Numbered from the stretch's first letter, positions 1-8,722 are shown. The stretch: 64,000 bases of DNA from Brevundimonas lenta (GCF_014196335.1 NZ_JACIDM010000001.1:1054001-1118000), one strand, 5' to 3'. Made by a program: numbers and translations. Notes: generated from the sequence alone by a model not told the origin.

Positions 1-16
1 CATCCCCGCACTCATC

Positions 17-1246
17 TTGGTTGGCTTCTTGCCTCACACCGGAGGAACAACGGGCTTTCCGACGGCGGTCAAATCCTTCGTTGCTCTTCGCCATGTAGAC
101 CCCCCCAAACCGTGGGGAGAAGGTCCCGAGAATGAGTCGCTCGCCGACGAAGTGTTGGACGAGATGTATCGCAGACATCTGATTTCGAAGGCTCAGAAGG
201 AGTATTTTGCGGGATCGTGTACGCGTGATGAGGCACGGGCAGCTCATCTGCCAGATGATCCCGTTCTGCGCGCGGCGCAGATCGTCGATCTTCTGGCGAA
301 CGACGATGCCAGGTTCGTCGAAGCTATTCGCGTCGCCGTGACCAGCCAGTCGACTCGGAAACACATTACGACCAAGCTCACCAATGATTTGGCCACCGCA
401 TTGATCTTGCGTGCTGTGTCTGACGAGCCCGCGAAGGTTGACCAGATCCGCCGGTATTTGCGTTTCGCGTTCGGCAAACCCGTCCATAAGGCAAACTGGG
501 CGGCGACGGGAAGGACAACCGAGGCGCTGGTGAACGCCGCGGTCAGCGAAGTTCGCGCTGCGATCGGTAGCGGCGATACTGACGAGCCAGGACCGGCTAC
601 CGTGGAACTCGCGGTCCGTGCCGCCTATCCCTTGGTGGTGACACAGCGCCTCAGCGCTTCGCGCGGTTCGACGTCGGGGCTTCCCGATCGCCGGACCCCG
701 GGCGAAGTTATCGACGCGATGCGTCGGAGCGTCCACGGTGTCGTCCAGCTCGGCCAAGCATTGCAGGACTATTCCGAGGGACGTGAGAGCCTTCGTGCTG
801 TGGACGACGCTGGGACTATTCGTACTCGGGAAGACGGTTCAGCCATTGCGTTGAATGATGTCTACCTGCGGAACGAGTATCCGCCCCCCGGCAAGGCTAA
901 GGCTGTGGATTCCGGCGACACTCCTACCGACAGGTACAACGCTGCGGTAGCTGCGCTTAGCGGAGCCATCGAAGCTCTGGATGGTGCCTTTCATGCGCTG
1001 TGCAATGTGACGGGGCATGACGGCAGTCCTCTGGTGGAAAGCAAGGGGGTTGAACCGCGATTGACCGAAGAATGGCGCAGCATCCTTCGCCGTACCGACG
1101 AAGAGTTGGTGGTGTGGGCGCGTTCATATCGCAAGGCATATGGGACGCGGCCGGAACCTGCCCAACCGGACGTTGATGACGAGTACGACGCCAATCCATC
1201 GCTCGAAGACGTCTGGGAGGGCGAGGACCCAGAGGCGGCCGGATAA
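17..1246 (+). CDS. Hypothetical protein, open to the left window edge
   Basis: I do not recognise this family. The reading frame stays open from base 2 onward and the first possible start inside the window is a TTG at 17, so the true start may lie outside. The 409 codons seen encode a soluble, mostly helical protein with no signal peptide or membrane segment. The C-terminal 30 residues are strongly acidic (VDDEYD, WEGEDPEAA). Third codon positions look less GC-biased than in the genes further right, which suggests acquired DNA. It is followed by a repeat and a broken HTH gene, fitting a small accessory patch. Nothing here allows a function to be assigned. Confidence 0.7.
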   Translation: MVGFLPHTGGTTGFPTAVKSFVALRHVDPPKPWGEGPENESLADEVLDEMYRRHLISKAQKEYFAGSCTRDEARAAHLPDDPVLRAAQIVDLLANDDARFVEAIRVAVTSQSTRKHITTKLTNDLATALILRAVSDEPAKVDQIRRYLRFAFGKPVHKANWAATGRTTEALVNAAVSEVRAAIGSGDTDEPGPATVELAVRAAYPLVVTQRLSASRGSTSGLPDRRTPGEVIDAMRRSVHGVVQLGQALQDYSEGRESLRAVDDAGTIRTREDGSAIALNDVYLRNEYPPPGKAKAVDSGDTPTDRYNAAVAALSGAIEALDGAFHALCNVTGHDGSPLVESKGVEPRLTEEWRSILRRTDEELVVWARSYRKAYGTRPEPAQPDVDDEYDANPSLEDVWEGEDPEAAG

Positions 1247-1287
1247 CGATGGACTAAGGCGGAGTGGTGAAGTCGTTCGCCGCTCCG

Positions 1288-1405
1288 CTTTCGTCATCCT
1301 CCGCCAGCCGCGCAGCCGCGCAGACCAGACTCAGCGGCGCGCGGCCGCCATCGACGATTTCGCCTGCGGCGCCGCTGGTCCCAGCTTTCGCCGGGATGAC
1401 GAAAG
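1288..1405. repeat. Intergenic inverted repeat (CTTTCGTCATCC arms)
   Basis: Perfect 12-bp arms CTTTCGTCATCC (1288-1299) and GGATGACGAAAG (1394-1405) enclose about 94 bp. The right arm sits in CTTTCGCCGGGATGA, a core that recurs in the larger palindrome at 41581-41714, so both belong to one dispersed palindromic family. The rest of the gap up to 1552 holds a long, almost purine-free C-rich stretch (about 1420-1481) and a small GC hairpin just before the next gene. No convincing gene is seen between 1247 and 1552. Confidence 0.6.
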
Positions 1406-1552
1406 TTGTGTCCGAGAAACCCGCCCCCTCCCATCCCACCACACCCCGCCCCCAGCCCGTCCCACCCGCCCCCGCCTACGTCCGCAACTGACGTACCGGC
1501 GTTCCATAATCCCCGCCTTTCGCCGCGCGAGCGCGGCCGGGGAGGGGAGCGA

Positions 1553-2239
1553 ATGTCGCAAAACTTCAGTCGCAAACGACCGACGACCACCTACCGCACC
1601 GTCAGTCCGTAGACCTGGAGCCTGATCCGGGGCGCCTATCTGTCGGGGCTGTCGGCGCCGACGGTGGGGGCGCGGTTCGGGGTGTCGGAGGGGGCGATCC
1701 GCAAGCGGGCGCGGCGCGAGGGCTGGACCAAGCGGCTCTACGCCGCCCAGGCCACGCCCTGGCGGGGACCGGCCTCGGTCTGGGCCGGCGGCGCGAGCGG
1801 CGTGCCCGCCGCGCGCCCGCCTGAACCGGCGCGGAAGCCCAAGGCCGACCCCGACGCCCTGACCGAGGACAAGGTCATGGAGGCGTGGACCTCGCCCCTG
1901 CACATCCGCCCCGCCGACCTCGCCCGCCGGGCGCTGGCCAATGCGGCCCATGCGGTGAAGTCGGGCGAGGGGCTGAACGCCGTGCGGCTGGCCCGCGCCG
2001 CCTCCGAGATCGCCCGCCTCGACGGCCTGCTCGACTGGGCCGACAGCGACGTGGCGCAGGAGGAGGAACGGTTCGAGGCGCATCAGGGCATGATGCGCAT
2101 GTTCCTGCGCGAGAAGGCCCTGTCGCTGGCCGAGACCCTTGTCGCCGGCGGGGACCTGCCGCCCGAGTATCAGGACCTCAAAACCGAACTCGCCCGCCTC
2201 GCCGCGGTCCGCGCCGCCGCCGGGGAGGGCGCCGCATGA
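1553..2239 (+). pseudogene. HTH protein resembling phage small terminase subunit, with in-frame amber codon
   Basis: An ATG at 1553 follows a strong ribosome-binding site (GGAGGGGAG). The frame reads 19 residues ending TYRTVSP, hits TAG at 1610-1612, and continues in the same frame with TWSLIRGAYLSG and a helix-turn-helix (VGARFGVSEGAIRKRARREGW) to 2239. Sequence on both sides of the stop looks like one continuous N-terminal domain, so I infer a GAG or CAG codon mutated to TAG. The only in-frame restart, GTG at 1664, lacks a ribosome-binding site and would cut into the HTH domain. The C-terminal part is helical and charged. The similarity to small terminases is from pattern memory only, and no large terminase gene follows. 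Readthrough or reinitiation cannot be excluded. Confidence 0.6.
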
Positions 2240-2307
2240 GGGTCGAATGTCTCCGAAGTGGCGGGTTTGGGGATTTTCCACGGGGCGGGGACTCCCGTCC
2301 TTCTTGT

Positions 2308-2454
2308 CCTTCTCCCCTTGCGGGAGAAGGTGGCCCGGAGGGCCGGATGAGGGGTCTCTCCGACCCGTCCCCATCCGCCCCACCCGACCCCCGCCGGACG
2401 CCACCCCTCATCCGTCTCGCTTCGCGAGCCACCTTCTCCCGCAAGGGGAGAAGG
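2308..2454. repeat. Large palindromic repeat, 27-bp perfect arms
   Basis: The arm at 2308-2334 begins CCTTCTCCCCTTGCGGGAGA and its perfect 27-bp reverse complement is at 2428-2454. Each arm is itself a hairpin (CTTCTCCC/GGGAGAAG). Inside, GGATGAGGGGT (2345-2355) pairs with ACCCCTCATCC (2403-2413). This matches the REP-like palindrome common between genes of many alphaproteobacteria. It lies between the broken HTH gene and the transporter, ends 20 bp before the transporter start, and may be transcribed in its leader. Confidence 0.8.
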
Positions 2455-2473
2455 AATCCGATATATCTCCCCC

Positions 2474-3382
2474 ATGCCCGCCGCACCCCAGTCCCGCACC
2501 CTCGCCCTGATCGTCCTGCTGATCGCCGCCTGCGTGCTGGGCCTGGCGCCCATCCTGGTGCGGCTGACCGAGACCGGGCCCGCCGCGGCGGGGTTCTGGC
2601 GCTTCGTCTTCGCCATGCCGCTGCTGCTGTTCCTCACGGCGCGGCCGGGCGGGGAGGGGATCGGGACGCCGTCGAAATTCATGGCCCTGGCGGGGCTGTT
2701 CTTCGTGCTGGACCTGTCGTTCTGGCACTACGGCATCGTCATGACCTCGGTGGCCAACGCCACCGTGCTCTGCAACCTGACGCCGGTCGTGGTGACCCTG
2801 TTCGGCTGGTTCGTGTACCGCGAGCGGCCGAAGGCGCTGTTCGTGGCGGCCATCGCCCTGGCCATGATCGGGGCCTTCGCCATGTCGGCGGGGGCGGACG
2901 GAAACCAGGGCAGCAATCCGCGGCTGGGCGACCTGTTCTCGCTGTCGGTGGCGCTCTGGTACGCCGGCTACTTCCTGGCGGTGAAGGCGGCGCGGCGGAC
3001 GGCGGGGGCCATGCGGGTGATGCTGTGGTCGACGGGCCTGGGCCTGCCGTTGCTGCTGGTGGTGTCGCTGGTGCTGCGCGAGGACCTGACGCCCGAGACC
3101 TGGCACGGCTGGGCCGCCTGCGTCGCCATGGGCGTCATGCATGTGGTCGGGCAGGGCGGAGTGGCCTGGTCGCTGGGCAAGCTGCCCGCCTCGCTGACCG
3201 CCGTGACCATCCTGATCCAGCCGGTCGTCGCCGCCGGCCTCGGCTGGCTGATCTTCCACGAGACCATGACGCCGGTGCAGATGGTCGGCGGCGCCGTGGT
3301 GCTGGCCGCGATCGTGCTGGCGCAGTGGGCGAGCGCGCAAAAGAAAGGCGCGGAAGCCGAAGCCGCCGCGCCCGTCTCATAG
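2474..3382 (+). CDS. DMT-superfamily transporter, EamA family
   Basis: The 302-residue inner-membrane protein has about ten hydrophobic segments in two homologous five-helix halves, the usual EamA layout and length. The first half begins LALIVLLIAACVLGLAPILVR and the second starts near residue 150 (LGDLFSLSVALWYAGYF). The substrate cannot be read from sequence, since EamA proteins export amino acids, metabolites or nucleotide-sugar-like compounds. The ATG at 2474 is the first plausible start after the palindrome. The gene stands alone and faces the cold shock gene across a 15-bp gap. Confidence 0.85.
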   Translation: MPAAPQSRTLALIVLLIAACVLGLAPILVRLTETGPAAAGFWRFVFAMPLLLFLTARPGGEGIGTPSKFMALAGLFFVLDLSFWHYGIVMTSVANATVLCNLTPVVVTLFGWFVYRERPKALFVAAIALAMIGAFAMSAGADGNQGSNPRLGDLFSLSVALWYAGYFLAVKAARRTAGAMRVMLWSTGLGLPLLLVVSLVLREDLTPETWHGWAACVAMGVMHVVGQGGVAWSLGKLPASLTAVTILIQPVVAAGLGWLIFHETMTPVQMVGGAVVLAAIVLAQWASAQKKGAEAEAAAPVS

Positions 3383-3397
3383 ATTGTGGTGTCGACC

Positions 3398-3601
3398 TTA
3401 GAGGATCTTCAGATCCACCGCCGAGGTCTTGCCGCGCTGGGATTCCAGCTCGTACGAAACCTTGGCGTTTTCATCCAGGCCTTGCAGGCCTGCCTTCTGA
3501 ACGGCCGTGACGTGAACGAACACGTCCTGACCGCCGCCATCAGGCTGGATGAAACCGAAACCCTTGGTCGGGTTGAACCACTTGACCGTGCCGGTCGCCA
3601 T
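3398..3601 (-). CDS. Cold shock protein, CspA family
   Basis: A 67-residue single cold-shock domain that binds single-stranded RNA or DNA as a chaperone. RNP1 is seen as KGFGFI and RNP2 as VFVHV, after the typical start [13 protein letters not shown]. Length is normal for the family. The start at 3601 is preceded on the minus strand by TTTAGGAGACGCAGAC, a good ribosome-binding site. The 210 bp upstream hold no gene, leaving room for the long 5' leader usual in csp genes, although cold regulation is not shown here. Confidence 0.93.
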   Translation of the reverse strand: MATGTVKWFNPTKGFGFIQPDGGGQDVFVHVTAVQKAGLQGLDENAKVSYELESQRGKTSAVDLKIL

Positions 3602-3811
3602 GTCTGCGTCTCCTAAACGCTCTTTCCAGGCAGACGCCCCTGTGAGGGACGCCCGTCAGCCCATCTGGACAAGCTCGTTCAGTAAGAAGGAGCAGTGCAC
3701 GGGTGTGGAGGCCGCGCGAAATCCGGACTGCGGCGAAGTTCTCTCGCGCAATTCCGGGTCGGTCAACAGGCAATGCGATTCCCTCGCGACGGGAACGTCG
3801 TTACCGCGGGG

Positions 3812-4573
3812 TCAACTACACAGGCCCGTGGCGGAGCCGTCCAGGTGCAGGTGGTCGCGGTGAGCGGCGTTGTAGTCGGGGCTCAGAACCGTGGCGTAGG
3901 TCCGGCAGGCGCCCTCGCGAACCCGCTGCAGGAAGGTCTTGCCGTCCGCCCCGGCGGGGCCCTGGCCGCTCCAGTCGTCGGCCACGGAGACGGTGCGGCC
4001 GTCCTCCAGGACGACGCCCGAGACGTCCAGCGCATTGGCCCGGGCGTGCTCGGACGGGCGGTGGGCGGCGTCCTTGCTGTTGTAGATGCGGCGGCAGGAA
4101 TAGGTCCCGTAGTTCTCGACCCGGGCGACGCGGGAGCCCAGCGCGGCCTCGGCCGCCGGCTGCAGCACCTGGCGGTCCCAGATGACGTAGCGCACCGCCA
4201 GCGGGCACTGCATGACCAGGCCGCCGGGGCTCAGCGGGGTGACGTCGCCGCCGGTGATGCGGACCGCGCCGCGCACGACGCAGAAGCCGCCGTCGTCCCG
4301 GTCCTCGGCCCGCTCGACCTGCACCCCGGCGTCGCGCAACAGCTGGATGCAGGCGTCGGTGACGGCGGTGACCTCCTCCGCCGCGGCGGTGCGGGTCAGC
4401 TCGAAATCCTCGATCTTGGCCGCCGTCGCCTGGCCGATCGGGTGGCTCAGATCGAGCGGCTTCCACGGCAGGTCCTGGTTCGGCGCGAAGGCGTTCAGCA
4501 GGGCGAAGCCGGCGCACAGGCCCAGCGCCAGCTCCCACATCAGGTTCCAGAAATCCGCGAGGTCCCGATCCAT
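3812..4573 (-). CDS. Extensin-like C-terminal domain protein
   Basis: The 253-residue protein has an N-terminal hydrophobic segment (about residues 8-27) and a C-terminal extensin-like domain with the family's conserved cysteine and histidine pattern: GGFCVV, MQCPLA, YSCRRIYN, HARANALDVSGV and HRDHLHLD. The HARANALD and HRDHLHLD motifs resemble metal-binding peptidoglycan D,D-peptidase motifs, so a cell-envelope role in the periplasm is likely, though the substrate is unproven. The gene is monocistronic and diverges from ppk2 across an 84-bp gap. Confidence 0.85.
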   Translation of the reverse strand: MDRDLADFWNLMWELALGLCAGFALLNAFAPNQDLPWKPLDLSHPIGQATAAKIEDFELTRTAAAEEVTAVTDACIQLLRDAGVQVERAEDRDDGGFCVVRGAVRITGGDVTPLSPGGLVMQCPLAVRYVIWDRQVLQPAAEAALGSRVARVENYGTYSCRRIYNSKDAAHRPSEHARANALDVSGVVLEDGRTVSVADDWSGQGPAGADGKTFLQRVREGACRTYATVLSPDYNAAHRDHLHLDGSATGLCS

Positions 4574-4657
4574 CGTCCGACAGGCTTAACCATGCATGGC
4601 GGCGGACGGAAGGGCGGGCGGCTTGTCCCTTCGTCCCGCGAGGCTCATGTTCCGCCT

Positions 4658-5404
4658 ATGGGCAAGTCCGACGACTACGACGACGCGCTGGAACGGCTTC
4701 AGGTTCTGATGGTCGAAACCCAGGCCTGGACCATCGACAAGGGCCGCCGCACGGTCATCGTCTTCGAGGGCCGCGACTCCGCCGGCAAGGACGGCGCGAT
4801 CAAGCGGCTGACCGAATACATGTCGCCCCGGCAGACGCGGGTGGTGGCCCTGCCCAAGCCCTCCGACCACGACCTCAGCCAGTGGTATTTCCAGCGCTAT
4901 ACGCCGCTTCTGCCGGCGGCGGGCGAGACGGTGCTGTTCAACCGCTCCTGGTACAACCGGGCGGGCGTCGAGCCGGTGATGGGCTTCTGCACGCCCGAGC
5001 AGCACGAGCAATTCCTGAAGGACGCGCCGCGGTTCGAGCACATGCTGGCCGACGACGGCATCGTGCTGATCAAGCTGTGGCTCGACATCTCGAAGAAGGA
5101 GCAGGCCGAGCGCCTGGCCGCCCGCGTCGAGGACCCGCTGAAGCGCTTCAAGGTCTCCTCGCTGGACGCCGAGGCCCAGGCCCGCTGGGACGCCTATACC
5201 GAAGCCCGCGACCGCATGCTGGCCGAGACGGACCACCGCTATGCGCCATGGACCGTGGTCGCCACCGACCGCAAGAAGCAGGCGCGGCTGAACATCATCC
5301 GCCACATCCTGCGCACCATCGGCGGTCCCGGCGCCAAGGCCGAGGCCCCCGACCCCGACGTCGTCTTCCCCGCCGCGGGCAATGGAGGGAAGCTGTTCCG
5401 CTAG
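4658..5404 (+). CDS. ppk2: Polyphosphate kinase 2 (PPK2) family protein
   Basis: The 248-residue protein matches single-domain PPK2 enzymes, which transfer phosphate between polyphosphate and nucleoside diphosphates. Walker A is GRDSAGKDGAIKR, Walker B lies at LFNRSWYNR, and the lid region reads DPLKRFKVSSLD. The frame stays open upstream to 3695, but homologous sequence begins at ATG 4658 (GKSDDYDDALERL), so I set the start there. The stop codon overlaps that of the convergent gluQ-like gene (5401-5404). Nucleotide preference (ADP, GDP or AMP) cannot be decided by eye. Confidence 0.9.
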   Translation: MGKSDDYDDALERLQVLMVETQAWTIDKGRRTVIVFEGRDSAGKDGAIKRLTEYMSPRQTRVVALPKPSDHDLSQWYFQRYTPLLPAAGETVLFNRSWYNRAGVEPVMGFCTPEQHEQFLKDAPRFEHMLADDGIVLIKLWLDISKKEQAERLAARVEDPLKRFKVSSLDAEAQARWDAYTEARDRMLAETDHRYAPWTVVATDRKKQARLNIIRHILRTIGGPGAKAEAPDPDVVFPAAGNGGKLFR

Positions 5405-6243
5405 AAGCCCAGTTCCGCCCTCAGCGTCGCGGCGCTGAGCCCGTCCGCCCGCAGCTGGGCCAGAGTCACCGACCCGTCCCGTTTGGCGAACCGCCGACCG
5501 TCCTCGCCGGTGATCAGGCGGTGGTGGCGATACACCGGCGTCGGCCAGCCCATCAGGGTCTGGATCAGCACCTGGATGTGCGTCGCCTCGAACAGGTCCT
5601 GGCCGCGGATCACATGGGTCACGGCCTGCAGCGCGTCGTCGTGGGTCACCGCCACATGGTAGGCCGTGCCGGCGTCCTTGCGGGCCACGACCACGTCTCC
5701 GGCGGTCTCGGGCCGGGCCGGGATCAGGCCGCGCTCACCATCGCCTTCCTCGACAAAGGCCATCGCCGACCATGCCCGGTCGCCCAGCGCCTCGCGGGCC
5801 CGGTCCAGCGACAGCCGCCAGGCGAAGGCGCGGCCCTCCGCCAGCATGGCGGCTTCCTCGTCGGCGAGATGGGGACCCGGCCGAACCGCCTCGGCCGGCC
5901 CGTGCGGCGCGTCGCCGATGGCGTCGAGGATCTCCTTGCGGGTCCGGAAGCAGCGATAGAGCAGGCCGCGCCGGTCCAGCACGTCCACCACGGTCGCATA
6001 GTCGGGCAGGTGCTCCGACTGCCGCCGCACCGGCCCGTACCAGTCCAGTCCCAGGCAGGTCAGGTCCTCGATGATCCCGGCGTCGAACTCCGGCTTGCAG
6101 CGGGTCGGATCGATGTCCTCGATCCGCAGCAGAAAGCGGCCGCCCGCCGCCTGCGCCGCGGTCCACGCGGTCAGGGCCGAGAAGGCATGCCCCTTGTGCA
6201 GGCGTCCGGTGGGCGAGGGGGCGAAGCGGGTGATGAAGTTCAT
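5401..6243 (-). CDS. gluQ: Glutamyl-Q tRNA(Asp) synthetase
   Basis: The 280-residue protein is a truncated GluRS-like enzyme lacking the anticodon-binding domain. It attaches glutamate to queuosine in tRNA(Asp). The class I signature is RFAPSPTGRLHKGHA at the N terminus, LLRIEDIDPTR follows, and a KMSKS-equivalent FAKRDGS lies near residue 240. The start at 6243 gives the family length, whereas the frame itself continues upstream without homology. The zinc-binding cysteine cluster of E. coli GluQ is reduced to one cysteine (LLYRCFRTR), so the zinc site appears lost. Confidence 0.9.
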   Translation of the reverse strand: MNFITRFAPSPTGRLHKGHAFSALTAWTAAQAAGGRFLLRIEDIDPTRCKPEFDAGIIEDLTCLGLDWYGPVRRQSEHLPDYATVVDVLDRRGLLYRCFRTRKEILDAIGDAPHGPAEAVRPGPHLADEEAAMLAEGRAFAWRLSLDRAREALGDRAWSAMAFVEEGDGERGLIPARPETAGDVVVARKDAGTAYHVAVTHDDALQAVTHVIRGQDLFEATHIQVLIQTLMGWPTPVYRHHRLITGEDGRRFAKRDGSVTLAQLRADGLSAATLRAELGF

Positions 6244-6370
6244 CGCGGATCCCGCCCGGCGGTTTCCGGACATCGTAGACCCGACGCGGGGGTGCCCAGG
6301 TCCGGAAGATCGTCCAGATTGCCCATGCCGAACGATTAGATCGGCCGCATTCGCCTGTCGACGAGGTTCC

Positions 6371-7030
6371 ATGCCCGCCACCCCCACGCTCTCGGACATC
6401 GCCGCCGCCCGCGACGCGCTGACCGCCCTCGATCCGGCCCTGGCGCGCGCGCACGCCCAGACCCCGCCGTTCGAATGGCGGCTGCGCAGGGGTGGCTTCG
6501 AGGGCCTGTTCCGCATGATCGTGGAGCAGCAGGTCTCGGTGGCGTCGGCCGCGGCGATCTGGAAGCGCGTGGTCGATGGCCTGGACGGGGTGGTCACGCC
6601 CGAGGCGGTGCTGGCGAAGGATTTCGAGACCCTGCGCAGCTTCGGCCTGTCCGGCCAGAAGGCCCGCTACGGCCATGAGATCGCCCGCGCCCACGTCGAG
6701 GGCCTGATCGATTTCGACCATCTGGAGCGCCTGTCGGACGAGGAGGCGGTGGCGAAGCTGACGGCCATCAAGGGCGTCGGCAAATGGACGGCCGAGACCT
6801 TCCTGATGTTCTGCGAAGGACGGCTGGACGTCTTTCCGGCCGGCGATATCGCCCTGCAGGAGGCGATGCGCTGGGCCGACGGCGCGGCGCTGCGGCCGCG
6901 CGAGAAGGAGGCTTATCTGCGGTCCGAAGCGTGGCGTCCGCATCGAAGCGTTGCGGCGCATCTGCTTTGGGGCTGGTATGGCGGGGTGAAGCGTGGCGAG
7001 ATCGCGCTCGAGGAGACCCCGCCCGCTTGA
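6371..7030 (+). CDS. DNA-3-methyladenine glycosylase II, HhH-GPD family
   Basis: The 219-residue base-excision enzyme removes alkylated purines from DNA. The helix-hairpin-helix is LTAIKGVGKWTAETFLMF (about residues 132-149), followed after the usual spacing by the catalytic aspartate in FPAGDIALQEA. The short length corresponds to the AlkA catalytic core without the N-terminal domain. ATG 6371 was chosen because the open frame upstream has no homology. The stop codon overlaps the TTG start of the next gene by four bases (TTGA), implying translational coupling. Confidence 0.88.
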   Translation: MPATPTLSDIAAARDALTALDPALARAHAQTPPFEWRLRRGGFEGLFRMIVEQQVSVASAAAIWKRVVDGLDGVVTPEAVLAKDFETLRSFGLSGQKARYGHEIARAHVEGLIDFDHLERLSDEEAVAKLTAIKGVGKWTAETFLMFCEGRLDVFPAGDIALQEAMRWADGAALRPREKEAYLRSEAWRPHRSVAAHLLWGWYGGVKRGEIALEETPPA

Positions 7031-7674
7031 CCCCCATCGTCGATCCCGCCCTCGCCAACCCCGAGACCGTCCTCGGCGTTCTGGATTTCGCCGGCGTCGC
7101 CGTCTTCGCGGCCACCGGGGCGCTGGCGGCCGCGCGCCAGAAGCACGACCTGGTCACCTTCGCCTTCTTCGGCGCCATCACCGGCGTCGGCGGCGGCACC
7201 CTGCGCGACCTGCTGATCGGCTCGCCGGTCTTCTGGGTGCATGACTGGCGCTACATCGCCGTCTGTCTGGCGGCCTCGGTCGCGGTCTGGCTGGTCGGCG
7301 CCCGCCCCTGGCGCTTCCGCGCCCTGCTGTGGCTCGACGCCATCGGCCTGGCCGCCTACGGCGTGCTCGGCGCCGCCAAGGCCGAGGCGGCGGGCATCGC
7401 GCCCCTGATCTGCATCGTCATGGGCGCCCTGACGGCCTGCTTCGGCGGCGTCGTGCGCGACCTGCTGGCGGGCGAGCCCTCGATCCTGCTGCGACGCGAG
7501 ATCACCGTCTCCGCCGCCCTGCTGGCGGCGACCGCCTTCGTCGTCGCCCGCGTGCTCGGCCTCGACGCCTGGCCGGCCGCCTTCCTCGGCGCCGGCCTCG
7601 GTTTCGCTCTCCGCGCCGGGGCGCTCGCCTGGGGCTGGAGCCTGCCCGCCTTCCCGGGAACCGTGGTCCGCTGA
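7027..7674 (+). CDS. Trimeric intracellular cation channel family (UPF0126) membrane protein
   Basis: The 215-residue inner-membrane protein has seven predicted hydrophobic segments in two repeats, each with a glycine-rich motif (GAITGVGGGTLRDLL and GALTACFGGVVRDLL). These mark prokaryotic TRIC/UPF0126 proteins. Bacterial members are described as cation channels, or in some hosts glycine transporters, and the role here is open. TTG 7027 overlaps the glycosylase stop and gives the family's normal length. The frame is open further upstream inside the glycosylase gene, but that part is a shadow. Confidence 0.82.
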   Translation: MTPIVDPALANPETVLGVLDFAGVAVFAATGALAAARQKHDLVTFAFFGAITGVGGGTLRDLLIGSPVFWVHDWRYIAVCLAASVAVWLVGARPWRFRALLWLDAIGLAAYGVLGAAKAEAAGIAPLICIVMGALTACFGGVVRDLLAGEPSILLRREITVSAALLAATAFVVARVLGLDAWPAAFLGAGLGFALRAGALAWGWSLPAFPGTVVR

Positions 7675-7807
7675 TGTCGCGAAACCATCGCCTTGCGGTC
7701 ATCGCCAAGCGTTCGAATCAGGACTAGGATTCATCCACAGACTAGGGAAGGAGACGTGTCTTCAGTCCTGTCGCGTCGATAACCCTGCTCCCGGCGGAGA
7801 GGGCCTG

Positions 7808-8368
7808 ATGCAGGTCCTGACCCGCCCCCCGTCCGGCTGGCCCGCGCTGGTGCTGAACGCCGACTTTCGCCCGCTATCCTACTATCCGCTGTCGATCTGG
7901 CCGTGGGAGGAAGTGGTCAAGGCCGTCTATCAGGACCGGGTCGACGTCGTGTCCGTCTACGACAAGGTCGTGCGCAGTCCTTCGATGGAGCTGCAGCTGC
8001 CCAGCGTGATCGCGCTGAAGAGCTACATCGACCAGGATCGCCAGCCCGCCTTCACCCGCTTCAACGTCTTCCTGCGCGACGGCTTCGCCTGCCAGTACTG
8101 CGGCGACAGCGCCGAGCTGACGTTCGACCACGTCATCCCGCGGTCGCGGGGCGGTCGCACGACGTGGGAGAACATCGTCGCCGCCTGCAGCCCCTGCAAC
8201 CTGCGGAAGGGCGGCCGGACCCCCGGTCAGGCGGGCATGCCGATGCGCCGCGAACCTCACCGCCCCAACGCCTGGCAGCTCCAGGAGCTGGGTCGGCGCT
8301 TCCCGCCGCACTACCTTCACCAGAGCTGGCTCGACTACCTCTACTGGGACATCGAGCTGGAGCCCTGA
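7808..8368 (+). CDS. HNH endonuclease family protein
   Basis: The 186-residue protein has an HNH motif: ACQYCG (zinc ligands), FDHVIPRSRGG (first catalytic His), TTWENIVAACSPCNLRKG (Asn and second Cys pair). The N-terminal part (VLNADFRPLSYYPLSIWPWEEVVKAV) is typical of a conserved HNH family encoded singly in many alphaproteobacterial chromosomes, so this is not necessarily mobile or a restriction enzyme. Its in vivo target is unknown. A pair of CTAG sites lies upstream at 7724 and 7742. Confidence 0.88.
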   Translation: MQVLTRPPSGWPALVLNADFRPLSYYPLSIWPWEEVVKAVYQDRVDVVSVYDKVVRSPSMELQLPSVIALKSYIDQDRQPAFTRFNVFLRDGFACQYCGDSAELTFDHVIPRSRGGRTTWENIVAACSPCNLRKGGRTPGQAGMPMRREPHRPNAWQLQELGRRFPPHYLHQSWLDYLYWDIELEP

Positions 8369-8446
8369 CCGAAAATTTCCCCCTCCGGTGGAACCTTGCA
8401 GCGCTTCCGCGGTTGGTCCTGTCGCGCACCCCGCAAGGAGGGACAC

Positions 8447-8674
8447 ATGAAGAAGGTTATCGCAGCCGTCACCGCCGGCCTGTTGCTGGTGGCTGGTCAA
8501 GCCGTGGCCGCCAATCAGGCGACCAGCGTCGCCCGTGTCGGTGATCGCGTCGGCCCACGTGCCGAGGCTTCCAGTGAGTTTGGTGGGATTCCGATCGTAG
8601 GCATTCTCGCAATCGCCGGCATTATCGCGGCCACGATCGTGGTTGTCGGTGGCGACGATTCCGATAGCGACTAA
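8447..8674 (+). CDS. Small exported or membrane protein, hypothetical
   Basis: The 75-residue protein has an N-terminal signal peptide (KKVIAAVTAGLLLVAGQAVA), a short middle region, one hydrophobic segment (IVGILAIAGIIAATIVVV) and an acidic tail GGDDSDSD. The ribosome-binding site AAGGAGGGACAC directly precedes ATG 8447. Similar short signal-plus-helix proteins with acidic ends are common and uncharacterised. It lies between the HNH and transglutaminase genes in the same direction, with no sign of function. Confidence 0.75.
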   Translation: MKKVIAAVTAGLLLVAGQAVAANQATSVARVGDRVGPRAEASSEFGGIPIVGILAIAGIIAATIVVVGGDDSDSD

Positions 8675-8722
8675 GGTCGCAGACCGATTGACGCGCGCGC
8701 GGGTGTCGGCCAGTCAGCGCCG

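Noticed and set aside
1885..3510. 541-codon plus-strand frame across the HTH gene, palindrome and transporter
   Set aside because: It crosses the repeat and the transporter in the wrong frame. Its Arg/Pro/Gly-rich product is typical of GC-rich shadows.
7808..8368. HNH gene as part of a restriction or anti-phage system
   Set aside because: The flanking genes are housekeeping, and the N-terminal family sequence is of the stand-alone chromosomal HNH type.
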